Assembly: GCA_048465415.1 (NCBI GenBank)
Contig: DBFWLO010000010.1
Location: forward strand, 57,954-121,953
From: Scatosoma sp048465415
GTDB taxonomy: Bacteria > Bacillota > Clostridia > Christensenellales > Borkfalkiaceae
DNA length: 64,000 bases
Reading direction: 5' to 3'
Shown: one piece after another, positions 16,877 through 26,360 of the stretch
Numbering within the stretch: the first letter of the stretch is position 1
Layout of the letters: every line of letters starts with the position of its first letter
Made by a program: the position numbers and the translations under genes
Notes under the pieces: model-generated
Told to the model about the DNA's origin: nothing
The model's input: only the letters and a program-made list of their open reading frames with translations
Database searches by the model: none

Positions 16877-19800
16877 ATGAAAAAATCAGGCAAAATCTTG
16901 TTGAGCGCCGTCATGGCGACGGTCATGTCTTTTTGTATCGCCTCGTGCGCGCAGGAAATCTCCGGGGATTCGTCAAGTCCGACCGATTCGACTTCGAGCT
17001 CGACGGCGGAAAACAAACTCACCTTCGAGGTGAAAGCCGAACTCAACGCGGAAGTCGGGGATTATTTCCAGATCCCCGAAGCCGTCTGCAAAGATTCGGA
17101 AGGAAATCGATATTTTCCCGAAGTCACGGTGACGGACGCGGCAAATAAGTCCGTAGCGGTGGAAGACGGCAAATTCTTTATCGTCTTGATCGGCGAATAC
17201 CGCATCAAGTATTCCGTGGAATTCGGCGGCGAAACGATCGTCAAAGAAACGAAAGTCACGGCGACGGACGGCGTGCCGCCTACGATCAAACTCGCGCAGA
17301 CGGAAGTTTACGAGCTGCAAGGCACTTCTTTCACGATCCCCCAGGCGCAGTACGCGGATAATTGTACGAAGACGGAGGACCTCCAAACGAAGATAGAAGT
17401 CCTTTTCGACAAGACTCCGATCACCCCCCCGGACGGCGTTTTTACGCTGGACAACGCGGGCAGGTATACGGTGACGTATACCGCTACGGACGCTTCGGGC
17501 AATACCGAACAGGCGGTGCTCACCGTCAACAGCGTGGCGAAGGAAGAAGGGAATCTTACCTATTTCGACAAGAGTTTCGGCGTCAACAGTCTCGAAGCGT
17601 ATTCCACCAATCTGGGATATGTCGGCACGGTCAGCGAAAGTCAGGAAAAGACGATTGCAGGCGAAGAATACTCTCTCAAATACGAAGTACCCGAAAACGG
17701 CGCGCCGGCGGGCTTAGGCGGATTTTATGTAAGGACACCCTTTGTCAGGGACGTATCCGCGTATAAGTATCTTTATTTCTACGTCTACACCGAGCAGTCG
17801 GGCGTCGGCGTCACCTTCAACGGCGTATACAGCACGGACAGGGTACAGCCGGGCGTATGGAGAAAGATCGTCCTTATCCGCCAGGACAACGGCAGTTATA
17901 AAACTTCCTGGGGAACGGATGCGTTCATGACGGGAGATCCGGTCACGCCGCAGAATATGACGAATTTCCTTTTCCTCTTCTATCTCCCCGCCGCCCAGAC
18001 CACCATTTATACCTCGGCGATGCGCGGCACAGACGAATTGCCGGCGGCGGAGATCGATTTGGCGGATTCGTATGCGAAGGACGCGGAGTTTGATATCCCC
18101 AAAGCTATCGTAGACGGCGAGGCGTGCGACACGACGGCATATATTCTCCAAGACGGAAAGGCCGTAAAGCTCACGACGGCAAAATATAAGCTCGCCTCCG
18201 AAGGACAGTACACTTTCCTCTTTGAGGTCGTAAAAGACGGCAAACTCGTGGACGTCGTACAAAAGACGGTGATGTGCTATACGCAAGAACCGGGGAATAT
18301 CACCTATTTCAATCAAAGTTTCGGCGTGGAAAGTCTGGAAGCGTACTCTACCAATTTAGGATATGTCGGTACGGTTACGGCAAGCCAGGAAAAGACGGTG
18401 GAAGGCGAAGAATACTCTCTCAAATACGAAGTACCCGAAAACGGCGCGCCGGCGGGCTTAGGCGGATTTTATGTAAGGACACCCTTTGTCAGGGACGTAT
18501 CCGCGTATAAATATCTTTATTTCTACGTCTACACCGAGCAAAGCGGCGTGGGAGTAACTTTCAACGGCGTATGGAGCGGGGACAGAGTACAGCCGGGCGT
18601 GTGGAGCAGGATCGTTCTAATCCGTCAGGAGGACGGCAGTTACAAGACCTCGTGGGGCACGAACGTATTCATGGCGGAAAGTGCCGTCACCCCCCAAAAC
18701 ATGACTGATTTCCTTTTCCTCTTCTATGTCCCGGCCGGACATACCGCCGTTTACGTTTCGACGATGCGCGGCGCAAACGAGATGCCCGAAGCAAGCGTGG
18801 AACTGGCGGATTCCTTCTGGGAGAACGAGGAATTCACGATTCCCACGGCGACGGGAATCGAAGGCGCAGCGCAAAAAGTATACGTTGTGCGGGACGGTCA
18901 GACCAGGGAGATCACCGAAAACGTCTATGCCTTTGAAAGAGAAGGGGAATATCTTCTCGCTTTCGAGGTCTATAAAGACGGCAGGCTCGTGGACATAGTG
19001 ACGAAGAAAGTGATCTGTTATGCGCAGGAAGAAGGAAACGTCACGTATTTCAATCGGGAATTCGGCGCGGAAAACGTCGATGTGTTTCTGGCGGTGGGAA
19101 GCGTTTCCGCAAGCAACGAAAAGACGATCGCGGGAGAAGAGTACGCCCTCAAATATGAGGTGGGCGCGGGCGTTACGGCCGGCGGGATCGTTCTCAAAGC
19201 GCCCTACATCACGAATATATCCGATTATCGGTATCTGTATTTCTACGTATACACCGATCAAAGCGGCGTCGGCGTGTCCCCGGGGGCGGTGTTCACCAAG
19301 CATAGGCTGGAAGCCGGGCGCTGGACGAAAGTGGTTTTGACACGGACTGCGGACGGAAGCAATTATACGACGCCGTGGGGCATGAACGTATTTCAGGCAG
19401 GCGACGCCGTTACCCCCGAAAACATCACCAATCTCTTATTTTATCTCTATCTTCCCGATACGGGCGCTACCGTTTACTTTTCCGCGATACGCGGCGCGAA
19501 CGAACTGTCCGAAGCGAGCGTCGATATGGCGAGCACTTATCGGGTAAATGAAGAATTCGATATACCCAGGGCTGCGATGACGGGCGCGGAAGGCTTGACG
19601 CAAAAGGTGTGCGTGATCAAGGACGGCACGGCGGCGGAAGTCACTGCGGAAAAGTATAAGCTTGAAAACGAAGGCGTATATACGTTCGTATTCGAAGTGA
19701 GCGTCAACGGCAGACTTCAAGACGTCGTGACGAAAAAAATCGTATGCCATGCGGGCGAAGAGGGGAACGTCACCTATTTCAACAAGAGCTACGGCGCGCA

Positions 19801-20245
19801 ACTTCTCGAAGCGTACAACGCTTACGGACACCTCTCCATGAGCAAGGAAAAGACGCTCGCCGGCGAAGAATACGCGCTCAAATACGACGGCGACGCGGGG
19901 GCTCCGGCCGGTGCGGGCGGACTCTATCTGAAAGCGCCGTATATTACGGATATTTCCGCCTACAAATATTTGTATTTCTCCGTCTATACCGACCAGGCGG
20001 ACGTCGGTGTGACGTTCAACGGAAATTGGAGCCCGAACAGACTGACGGCGGGGCAATGGACGCAGATCGTATTGACGAGACAGGAAAACGGCAGTTATAC
20101 GACGCCCTGGGGCACGAACGTATTCGGGGACGGCGTTACGCCGCAGAATATGACGAATTTCCAGTTTTTCTTCTATGTTCCCGCTACGGCGTGCACGATC
20201 TACTTCTCGACGATGAGAGCTTCGAACACGCTGCCTACGGCTTAA
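16877..20245 (+). CDS. Large surface lipoprotein with four tandem glycan-binding-like repeats
   Basis: A 1122-residue lipoprotein (cysteine at residue 24, IASC). After a Ser/Thr linker come two Ig-like domains (about 50-215, the second ending in the GRYTVTYTATDASGN signature of bacterial HYR/Ig folds). Four repeats of 243-248 residues follow, starting near residues 224, 472, 719 and 962 (G codons at 17549, 18293, 19034 and 19763). Each opens with a GN.TYF motif, contains YKYLYFYVYT, and passes TPQNMTNFLFLFY to an inter-repeat Ig-like segment. The last repeat lacks that segment. No catalytic residues are recognised, so it is probably a multivalent adhesin or glycan catcher. Confidence 0.75.
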   Translation: MKKSGKILLSAVMATVMSFCIASCAQEISGDSSSPTDSTSSSTAENKLTFEVKAELNAEVGDYFQIPEAVCKDSEGNRYFPEVTVTDAANKSVAVEDGKFFIVLIGEYRIKYSVEFGGETIVKETKVTATDGVPPTIKLAQTEVYELQGTSFTIPQAQYADNCTKTEDLQTKIEVLFDKTPITPPDGVFTLDNAGRYTVTYTATDASGNTEQAVLTVNSVAKEEGNLTYFDKSFGVNSLEAYSTNLGYVGTVSESQEKTIAGEEYSLKYEVPENGAPAGLGGFYVRTPFVRDVSAYKYLYFYVYTEQSGVGVTFNGVYSTDRVQPGVWRKIVLIRQDNGSYKTSWGTDAFMTGDPVTPQNMTNFLFLFYLPAAQTTIYTSAMRGTDELPAAEIDLADSYAKDAEFDIPKAIVDGEACDTTAYILQDGKAVKLTTAKYKLASEGQYTFLFEVVKDGKLVDVVQKTVMCYTQEPGNITYFNQSFGVESLEAYSTNLGYVGTVTASQEKTVEGEEYSLKYEVPENGAPAGLGGFYVRTPFVRDVSAYKYLYFYVYTEQSGVGVTFNGVWSGDRVQPGVWSRIVLIRQEDGSYKTSWGTNVFMAESAVTPQNMTDFLFLFYVPAGHTAVYVSTMRGANEMPEASVELADSFWENEEFTIPTATGIEGAAQKVYVVRDGQTREITENVYAFEREGEYLLAFEVYKDGRLVDIVTKKVICYAQEEGNVTYFNREFGAENVDVFLAVGSVSASNEKTIAGEEYALKYEVGAGVTAGGIVLKAPYITNISDYRYLYFYVYTDQSGVGVSPGAVFTKHRLEAGRWTKVVLTRTADGSNYTTPWGMNVFQAGDAVTPENITNLLFYLYLPDTGATVYFSAIRGANELSEASVDMASTYRVNEEFDIPRAAMTGAEGLTQKVCVIKDGTAAEVTAEKYKLENEGVYTFVFEVSVNGRLQDVVTKKIVCHAGEEGNVTYFNKSYGAQLLEAYNAYGHLSMSKEKTLAGEEYALKYDGDAGAPAGAGGLYLKAPYITDISAYKYLYFSVYTDQADVGVTFNGNWSPNRLTAGQWTQIVLTRQENGSYTTPWGTNVFGDGVTPQNMTNFQFFFYVPATACTIYFSTMRASNTLPTA
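17549..20242 (+). repeat. Four in-frame tandem repeats inside the lipoprotein gene
   Basis: Repeat units start at 17549, 18293, 19034 and 19763 (spacings 744, 741 and 729 bp). Units 1 and 2 share an exact 108-bp stretch (17659-17766 and 18403-18510), while units 3 and 4 differ more. This indicates recent duplication or gene conversion between the first two. Confidence 0.9.
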
Positions 20246-20310
20246 AGAAACGTAAAAGTCGGGAGAATCGGACGCTCGTTCGTTTCTCCCGCATAAAAAG
20301 GAGTTTGTAA

Positions 20311-21918
20311 ATGATGGACAGATTCGGCGTATTGCTGGATTGTTCCCGCAATGCGGTCATGAAACCGGACAGAATCAAAGGATTTATCCGTATCCTGGAA
20401 AAATTAGGCTATAATTGTTTGCAGCTATACACCGAGGATACCTATGAGCTCGACGACGAACCCTGTTTCGGCTATCTGCGCGGCAGGTATACCAAAGCGG
20501 AGCTCAAAGATCTGGACGCGTTCGGCAAGGCGCACGGGGTGGAGTTGATTCCCTGCATCGAAACGCTCGGTCATCTCGAAAAAATCTTCGAGTGGAGCGA
20601 GTATGCCGACATCAACGACTGCGACGGCGTGCTTTTGGCGGAAGAAGAAAAGACCTACCGGCTTATCGAGAAGATGTTTTCGACCTGTGCCGAGTGCTTT
20701 TCCTCCAAACGAATCAACATCGGCATGGACGAGGCGCACCGTCTGGGGCTCGGGAAATATCTCGATAAACACGGCTACGAAAATCGCTTCGATATCTTTT
20801 TAAGACATCTCGATCAGGTGACAAAGATCGCTAAGCGGTATGGCTATACGCCTTCGATCTGGTCGGATATGTTTTTCAGAATCGCTTTTCGTGGGGAATA
20901 TATCCGCGAGGACGGCGAGCTCCCGGAAGAGATCGTCCGCAAAGTCCCCGAAGGCGTGGCGCTTGCCTACTGGGACTACTTTTCCGCCGACGAGAAAACG
21001 TACGAAAAGATGCTCGATAAACATCTTTCCTTCCATAGACCGGTATGGTTTGCGGGCGGCGCGATCAAAAGCTGCGGTTTTCATGCGGCGAACGCGATCT
21101 CGTTGGACCGGCTGGGTAAATCGCTGAAAGCCTGTCTCGCGAACGGGATCGAAAACGTGCTTATCACCCTTTGGAGCGACGGCGGTGCCGAATGTCCTCC
21201 CGCGGCGGTTCTGCCCGCGCTCACCTATGCCTCTGAATGTGTCAAAGGCAATTTCGGCGTCGAAAACGCCAAAGAGAAATTTGAGCGGGTATTCGGAGAA
21301 AATTGGGACGATTTCCTGCTCTGCGATCTTACGGGCACCGATCTGCCCCGCCAGGACGATATAGGCACCGGCGCGAAGGAAATGCTGTATAGCGACTATT
21401 TTTGCGGCCGCTTTCAAAATTTCGTGTCCGATACGGGCGTGGAACGAAAGATGTACGCAAAGTACGCGGAAAAATTCGAAACCGCCGCTAAGCGCAGCAA
21501 AAATTTCGTGCGGCTTTTCGAGTTCTACCGCGATCTGAGCCGGGTGCTTTCCGTCAAATACGACCTCGGGTATCTTTCCCGGAAATATTATTTGGCGGGG
21601 GACAGGGAAGCGCTGAGAGGGCTTTTGCCCTCCTATCAAAAGACGGCGGAGCTGTTGGAAGAATTCCTTGTCTCTTTTGAAAAGCAGTGGTTCCACGACA
21701 ATAAACCCTTCGGGTTCGAGACGCATGAAATCAGACTGGGCGGCGTTCTGCGCCGCACGAAAAGCTGCAAAAGAAGAATAGAAGATTATCTCGAAGGCAG
21801 AGCGGAGAGCATACCCGAACTCGAAGAGCCGCTGCTCGGAAGGCCGGAAGGCTGCCCGGACGGGTGTTTGCCGTTCCGAAACTCTTATACGTATATTGCT
21901 ACGGTAAACACAATATAA
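20311..21918 (+). CDS. Glycoside hydrolase family 20-like (beta-N-acetylhexosaminidase-like)
   Basis: A 535-residue protein without a signal peptide, so cytoplasmic. It is built on a TIM barrel like GH20 enzymes. The neighbouring catalytic Asp-Glu pair is seen as NIGMDEAH (Asp140, Glu141), preceded by a barrel strand with GVELIPCIETLGH (substrate-assist region) and followed by SIWSDMFFR and LITLWSDGGAE strands. The C-terminal 180 residues are helical. GH20 enzymes release terminal beta-GlcNAc or beta-GalNAc. The start follows AAAAGGAG. It lies in the same direction as the transporter and lipoprotein genes. Confidence 0.78.
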   Translation: MMDRFGVLLDCSRNAVMKPDRIKGFIRILEKLGYNCLQLYTEDTYELDDEPCFGYLRGRYTKAELKDLDAFGKAHGVELIPCIETLGHLEKIFEWSEYADINDCDGVLLAEEEKTYRLIEKMFSTCAECFSSKRINIGMDEAHRLGLGKYLDKHGYENRFDIFLRHLDQVTKIAKRYGYTPSIWSDMFFRIAFRGEYIREDGELPEEIVRKVPEGVALAYWDYFSADEKTYEKMLDKHLSFHRPVWFAGGAIKSCGFHAANAISLDRLGKSLKACLANGIENVLITLWSDGGAECPPAAVLPALTYASECVKGNFGVENAKEKFERVFGENWDDFLLCDLTGTDLPRQDDIGTGAKEMLYSDYFCGRFQNFVSDTGVERKMYAKYAEKFETAAKRSKNFVRLFEFYRDLSRVLSVKYDLGYLSRKYYLAGDREALRGLLPSYQKTAELLEEFLVSFEKQWFHDNKPFGFETHEIRLGGVLRRTKSCKRRIEDYLEGRAESIPELEEPLLGRPEGCPDGCLPFRNSYTYIATVNTI

Positions 21919-21942
21919 ATCAAAGAAGGTATAACTATCATC

Positions 21943-23175
21943 ATGGAAAAAGTAAAAATCGGTGTGGTCGGTCTGGGCCAAAGAGGTTACGGCCTCGTAC
22001 ATACGATCCTTGCCTGCGAAGAAGGTTCGGTCACGGCGGTGTGCGATCTCTACGACGACAGAGGCGCGAAAGCGGCGGACGAAGTGGAGAAGCTGTCGGG
22101 CGAACGCCCCGGCGTTTATGCGAATTTCGAAGATATGCTCGGCGATAAAAACGTGGACGCGATCCTCGTCGCTTCGTCTTGGGACTCTCATATCGGTCTG
22201 GCGATTAAGAGCATGAAGGCGGGAAAGATCACCGCGCTCGAAGTGGGCGGCGCCTACGACGTCGAGTCCTGCTGGGAACTGGTCCGCGCGTACGAGGAAA
22301 CGAAAACGCCGTTCATGTTTTTGGAAAACTGTTGTTACGACGCGTTCGAGCTTCTGTCCACCACGCTCGCAAGACGGGGCATGCTCGGCGAGATCGTGCA
22401 TTGCCACGGCGCTTACAGCCACGATCTGCGAGACGAGATCCTCGGCGGCAAGGTAAACCGGCACTATCGGCTGGAAGATTATAAAAAGAGGAACTGCGAG
22501 AACTATCCCACGCACGAGCTCGGCCCCATCGCCAAACTTTTAAACGTGAACAGAGGCAATAAACTGATGTCGCTCGTTTCCGTGGCGTCCAAAGCCGCGG
22601 GGCTCGAAGAATTCGCTAAAAACGACAACAATCCCGATAAGAGTCAGATCGGCGTCCGGTTTGCGCAAGGCGACGTCGTCAGTACGATCATCACTTGCGC
22701 CCACGGCGAAACGATTACGCTCAAATTGGATACGACATTGCCCAAATTCTATTCCCGCGAGTTCACCGTGCGGGGGACGAAGGGCTTTTGCCTGCAAGAC
22801 GCGAATATGATCATGATCGAGGGAAAGGACAATATTCACGAATCCTTCGTACCCAACGAAATGATCGGAAAATATCTCAACAGCGCCGATCATTACGCGG
22901 AATATATGCCCGATATCTGGCGGAATATCACCGACGCGGAGCGTGAAAAGGGGCACGGCGGCATGGATTATCTGATGATGAAATCCTTTCTCCGCGCCGT
23001 CGTCGAAAAAACGGAAATGCCGCTCGACGTATACGACGCGGCGACCTGGATGAGCGTCACGGCTCTCTCCGAACAATCCATAGCCCTGGGCGGAACGCCC
23101 ATGCCCATACCCGACTTTACGCGCGGGAAATGGGTGAATCGGCCGTGCAGGGACGTGACGGAACTGAAATTATAA
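21943..23175 (+). CDS. Gfo/Idh/MocA-family oxidoreductase, GH109-like
   Basis: A 410-residue NAD(P)-binding protein: Rossmann motif GVVGLGQRGYG at residues 5-15, dinucleotide-binding region to about 125, then the alpha/beta substrate domain. Instead of the usual EKP it has LEVGGA near residue 100. It shares the GH109 blocks CWELVRAYEETK, LENCCYD and NYPTHELGPIAKLLNVNRG. GH109 enzymes (NAD-dependent alpha-N-acetylgalactosaminidases) use this fold to remove terminal alpha-GalNAc. The GH109-like assignment rests on these remembered motifs; a sugar dehydrogenase role is the alternative. It is directly followed by the GH36 gene with no gap. Confidence 0.8.
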   Translation: MEKVKIGVVGLGQRGYGLVHTILACEEGSVTAVCDLYDDRGAKAADEVEKLSGERPGVYANFEDMLGDKNVDAILVASSWDSHIGLAIKSMKAGKITALEVGGAYDVESCWELVRAYEETKTPFMFLENCCYDAFELLSTTLARRGMLGEIVHCHGAYSHDLRDEILGGKVNRHYRLEDYKKRNCENYPTHELGPIAKLLNVNRGNKLMSLVSVASKAAGLEEFAKNDNNPDKSQIGVRFAQGDVVSTIITCAHGETITLKLDTTLPKFYSREFTVRGTKGFCLQDANMIMIEGKDNIHESFVPNEMIGKYLNSADHYAEYMPDIWRNITDAEREKGHGGMDYLMMKSFLRAVVEKTEMPLDVYDAATWMSVTALSEQSIALGGTPMPIPDFTRGKWVNRPCRDVTELKL

Positions 23176-25245
23176 ATGATGAAGATATTTCTCGACGGTA
23201 CAAAATTATGCCTCCAAGCGGACGACGGGATAGCGGTGAACGACATCACGGCCTTCGCCGAATATCCCGGCACGCATTACGATACGCTTAAAATCGTCAA
23301 CAGTCCCTGGAAAATAGAAACTTCCGGGCCGGACTTTGCGCGCGTTTCGGACGGCGCGTTCTCCCTGGAATTTTCCGTGAAAAACAAAGTTCTGAGGATA
23401 AAGGGCAGCTTTACGGCGGCGGAAGACACGCCGCCGCTTGCGAGGCTGTGCTTTTTTAAAGGACGCGTGAAAGAACGCTTCGAGAAGGCGTACATCAACG
23501 GGTATACCCTGTTCAACTCCCTCAAAATCCACGAGATGCAGGCTCCCGTAAACGTTTGCGCGCTTATGAAAAACGAACGAAAGGAAAGCTCCGATTTTGC
23601 GGTGGGACTCCGAACGCGGGGCGGCTGCGTGACGGCGGGAGCCGTAACCTATCGGGAAAACTACGCGGCGGTGGAAGTGTGCGAAAACGGCGAACTGCTT
23701 TTGTCCGCGCCTCTTTACGGAAGAAGGGCCGCCGCCGGGGAAAAAATATCCGCGGACGAGTTCGTCCTCGTCTCTTCGCCCGATCTCAACGCAGCCCTGG
23801 GTGGGTTCTCCGATCTCGTCGCGGCATTTAACGGCGGGGAACTTTCCGAGGCCGGAAATTCCCGGTCGGGCTGGTGCAGTTGGTATTATTACGGCCCGGA
23901 CATCTCCGAAGAGATCATTCTCGAAAATATGTCCGAGCTTAAAAGACGCAAGATTCCGGTCGAATATATCCAGATCGACGACGGCTGGAATCGAAAACGC
24001 GGGGACTGGCAGGCGAACGATAAATTTCCGCACGGCATGAAATGGCTCGCGGATAAAATCCGGGAAGAAGGATTCCTGCCCGGAATCTGGGTGGCGCCGT
24101 TTACGGCGGAAAACGATTCCGAACTTTTTAAGGCGCATAAAGAGCTGTTCGTCAAGGAATACGGCAGCGACGAGGTGTTCGGCTGGAACTCTCTCGATTT
24201 CAGCGTGCCCGAAGCGCGGCAATTTCTTTACGATCTGTTTTACAAGCTCTCCCGCGAATGGGGGTTCCGCTATATAAAATTCGATTTCGTCGCTTTCGGG
24301 CTCTCGGCGGGCAGACATGCCGATCCGGCTTATAACGGCATCAAAAATTACCGCAAAGCGCTCGAAATCATACGCTCCGCGGTGACGGAGGACACCCTTC
24401 TTCTCGCCTGTACGAGTCCTTTGACCGCGCCGATCGGATTTGTGCACGGGATCCGCGTCAGCAAAGATATTTTCGAGCGTTGGGAATCTTTGAAAGAGAT
24501 CGCCGCGCAGGTGCTTTTGAGAAACTGGCTCAACAAACATATCCGCATCGATCCCGACTGCCTGATGCTGCGCTCGGCAGAAAACGAAGAGGACGACTGT
24601 TTCCGTCGCTGCACGCGCACGGAACAGGAAGTCGAGACCTTCGTGACGCTCGTCGGCGTTTCCGGCGGTACGGTGATGCTGTCGGATAAGATTCGACTTT
24701 TGAAAGAGGAACAGCTCGACAAATTCCGCTGCCTGCTTCCCGTTAACCAGATTGCGGGGCTTCCCGTCGATATAGCGGAACGCTCCATTCCTTCCGTCGT
24801 CGACTGCGGGGAACAAAACGGCATACGCACGGTCGCGCTCTTTAACTGGGAGGATTATCCGGAGAAAATAACGTTCGAGCTCGGCGGAATGTACCGCGTA
24901 TTCGAGTTCTGGAACAAAAAAATTCTCGGTAAAGTCTCCGTCCTGTCGGAGACGATCCCGCCGCACGAATGCAGGGTATTTCACTGCTCGCTCGCCGGCT
25001 CGGTGCTCGCCGGCGCTTACGACCGGCTCGTTCCCAGCCTGAACGTTTCCTTCCAAAAGGGCGGGATCGGACTGAAAGAGATGAAGCCCGGCGAAAGGAT
25101 TGTGTGTTGCTTTGAAGGGACGCCGGCGGCGGTAAAAAATTGTAAAATAGAAAGACTCGAAAAAAATTATTATCTCGCGACCGTTTTAAACGCCTCGGCG
25201 GAGATAGACGGAGGAGGGGAGAGACATGAAGGACTTTTTGAATAA
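23176..25245 (+). CDS. Glycoside hydrolase family 36-like (alpha-galactosidase / alpha-N-acetylgalactosaminidase)
   Basis: A 689-residue cytoplasmic enzyme with the GH36 plan: N-terminal beta-supersandwich, central TIM barrel, C-terminal beta domain. Barrel motifs are WCSWYYYG (about 233), YIQIDDGW (about 262) and GIWVAPF. The nucleophile is in YIKFDF (Asp370), the acid/base candidate is in RVSKDI (Asp431), and a later DPDCLMLR block is present. GH36 enzymes cleave alpha-linked Gal or GalNAc. Its start codon adjoins the stop of the preceding gene and its end overlaps the next gene by 20 bp, so it is part of a tight operon. Confidence 0.86.
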   Translation: MMKIFLDGTKLCLQADDGIAVNDITAFAEYPGTHYDTLKIVNSPWKIETSGPDFARVSDGAFSLEFSVKNKVLRIKGSFTAAEDTPPLARLCFFKGRVKERFEKAYINGYTLFNSLKIHEMQAPVNVCALMKNERKESSDFAVGLRTRGGCVTAGAVTYRENYAAVEVCENGELLLSAPLYGRRAAAGEKISADEFVLVSSPDLNAALGGFSDLVAAFNGGELSEAGNSRSGWCSWYYYGPDISEEIILENMSELKRRKIPVEYIQIDDGWNRKRGDWQANDKFPHGMKWLADKIREEGFLPGIWVAPFTAENDSELFKAHKELFVKEYGSDEVFGWNSLDFSVPEARQFLYDLFYKLSREWGFRYIKFDFVAFGLSAGRHADPAYNGIKNYRKALEIIRSAVTEDTLLLACTSPLTAPIGFVHGIRVSKDIFERWESLKEIAAQVLLRNWLNKHIRIDPDCLMLRSAENEEDDCFRRCTRTEQEVETFVTLVGVSGGTVMLSDKIRLLKEEQLDKFRCLLPVNQIAGLPVDIAERSIPSVVDCGEQNGIRTVALFNWEDYPEKITFELGGMYRVFEFWNKKILGKVSVLSETIPPHECRVFHCSLAGSVLAGAYDRLVPSLNVSFQKGGIGLKEMKPGERIVCCFEGTPAAVKNCKIERLEKNYYLATVLNASAEIDGGGERHEGLFE

Positions 25246-26356
25246 ATACATGTTGGAGATCGGCGAGGAGTCGGAAACGCCCTTTCTCAACCGTGTAGGA
25301 ATTTATCAGGACGGGACGACGCCTATGTACCGTGACACGGACGGGACGCTCTGGGCGATGAGCGGTCATTCGCACATGGGGCATATCGGTATGTTTTCGG
25401 GGACTTGTCTCGGCGATCTCAAAGAGCTCTATCCTATACACACGCTTTTTTGCGTGGGACACGCCGATTACGCGTTTTCGGGGATACGTTATCCCGAAGG
25501 CGTGAAGCCGCGCGGCAGCATCTGGCCGTTCGGGCTGTATATCTGTCCCGTCACCCATCGCTTTTTCTGCTTTTTTCACAACGAATCGGGCTGGAACGGC
25601 AAGGGTACGGCTTACGACGCGCTGGGGGCCTGCGATACGCCGCGCTTCGATTCCGATTTTCGGCACATCGGACTCATGCATTCGGATGACGAGGGAAAAA
25701 ATTGGATATTCGACCGCTGGGTGCTGACGGCGGAACACGTTTGCTTTACGGAAAAATATAACCCCGGCGCGGGGAACGCTCTGGGACAAAAATCGGGCCG
25801 GGTAGGGCTCGGCAGCGGCGACTTTTCCCTTTACGCGGAGCCTGACGGCGAATACCTGTATCTGCTGTATAATATTTTATATGTGGATACGGAAAAAGCG
25901 TCTTGGGAAAACTGCGACGTGTATATCGCGCGCACCCGCAAGCGCGCGGACGGGATCATGGGCGATTTCGTCAAATATTACGAGGGGAGTTTCTCCGAGC
26001 CGGGGAATCTGGGCAAGGAGACGCCGGTTGTCGAAAACGCCTGGCACGCCCGTATCGTACAGATGAAAAAATATGATACCTTTCTCATGACTTCCTCGCC
26101 CATGCGTCCGACCGGAGAATCGAGCCGGCTCATAGAAAACGTCATGGAGCTGAGAAGTTCGGAGAATATGCTGCGTTGGAGCGAGCCCGTCCGCGTGATG
26201 AAAGACGGAAAGGAATTCGGCAATCACTACGTGGCGCTGCTCTCCGACGACGATAAAAATCAACCGAACGTCGTCGAGGGCGACGAGGGTTCCGTGCTGA
26301 GCAATCATAACGGTACGGACGTGCTTCGCTATAAAGCGGGATTTGTGAAGAAGTGA
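25226..26356 (+). CDS. Unknown protein of a glycan locus, possible sialidase-like or GH43-like beta-propeller
   Basis: A 376-residue cytoplasmic protein, start ATG 25226 with GGAGGGGAG upstream, overlapping the GH36 gene by 20 bp. I do not recognise the family with certainty. It is rich in beta strands and short repeats such as GLMHSDDEGKNWIF (an Asp-box-like SxDxGxxW motif seen in sialidases and other beta-propellers) and VMELRSSENMLRWSEP, which suggests a propeller fold. A sialidase FRIP motif is not visible. A glycosidase or glycan-phosphorylase-like role is inferred only from fold hints and neighbours. Confidence 0.6.
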   Translation: MKDFLNKYMLEIGEESETPFLNRVGIYQDGTTPMYRDTDGTLWAMSGHSHMGHIGMFSGTCLGDLKELYPIHTLFCVGHADYAFSGIRYPEGVKPRGSIWPFGLYICPVTHRFFCFFHNESGWNGKGTAYDALGACDTPRFDSDFRHIGLMHSDDEGKNWIFDRWVLTAEHVCFTEKYNPGAGNALGQKSGRVGLGSGDFSLYAEPDGEYLYLLYNILYVDTEKASWENCDVYIARTRKRADGIMGDFVKYYEGSFSEPGNLGKETPVVENAWHARIVQMKKYDTFLMTSSPMRPTGESSRLIENVMELRSSENMLRWSEPVRVMKDGKEFGNHYVALLSDDDKNQPNVVEGDEGSVLSNHNGTDVLRYKAGFVKK

Positions 26357-26360
26357 CATC

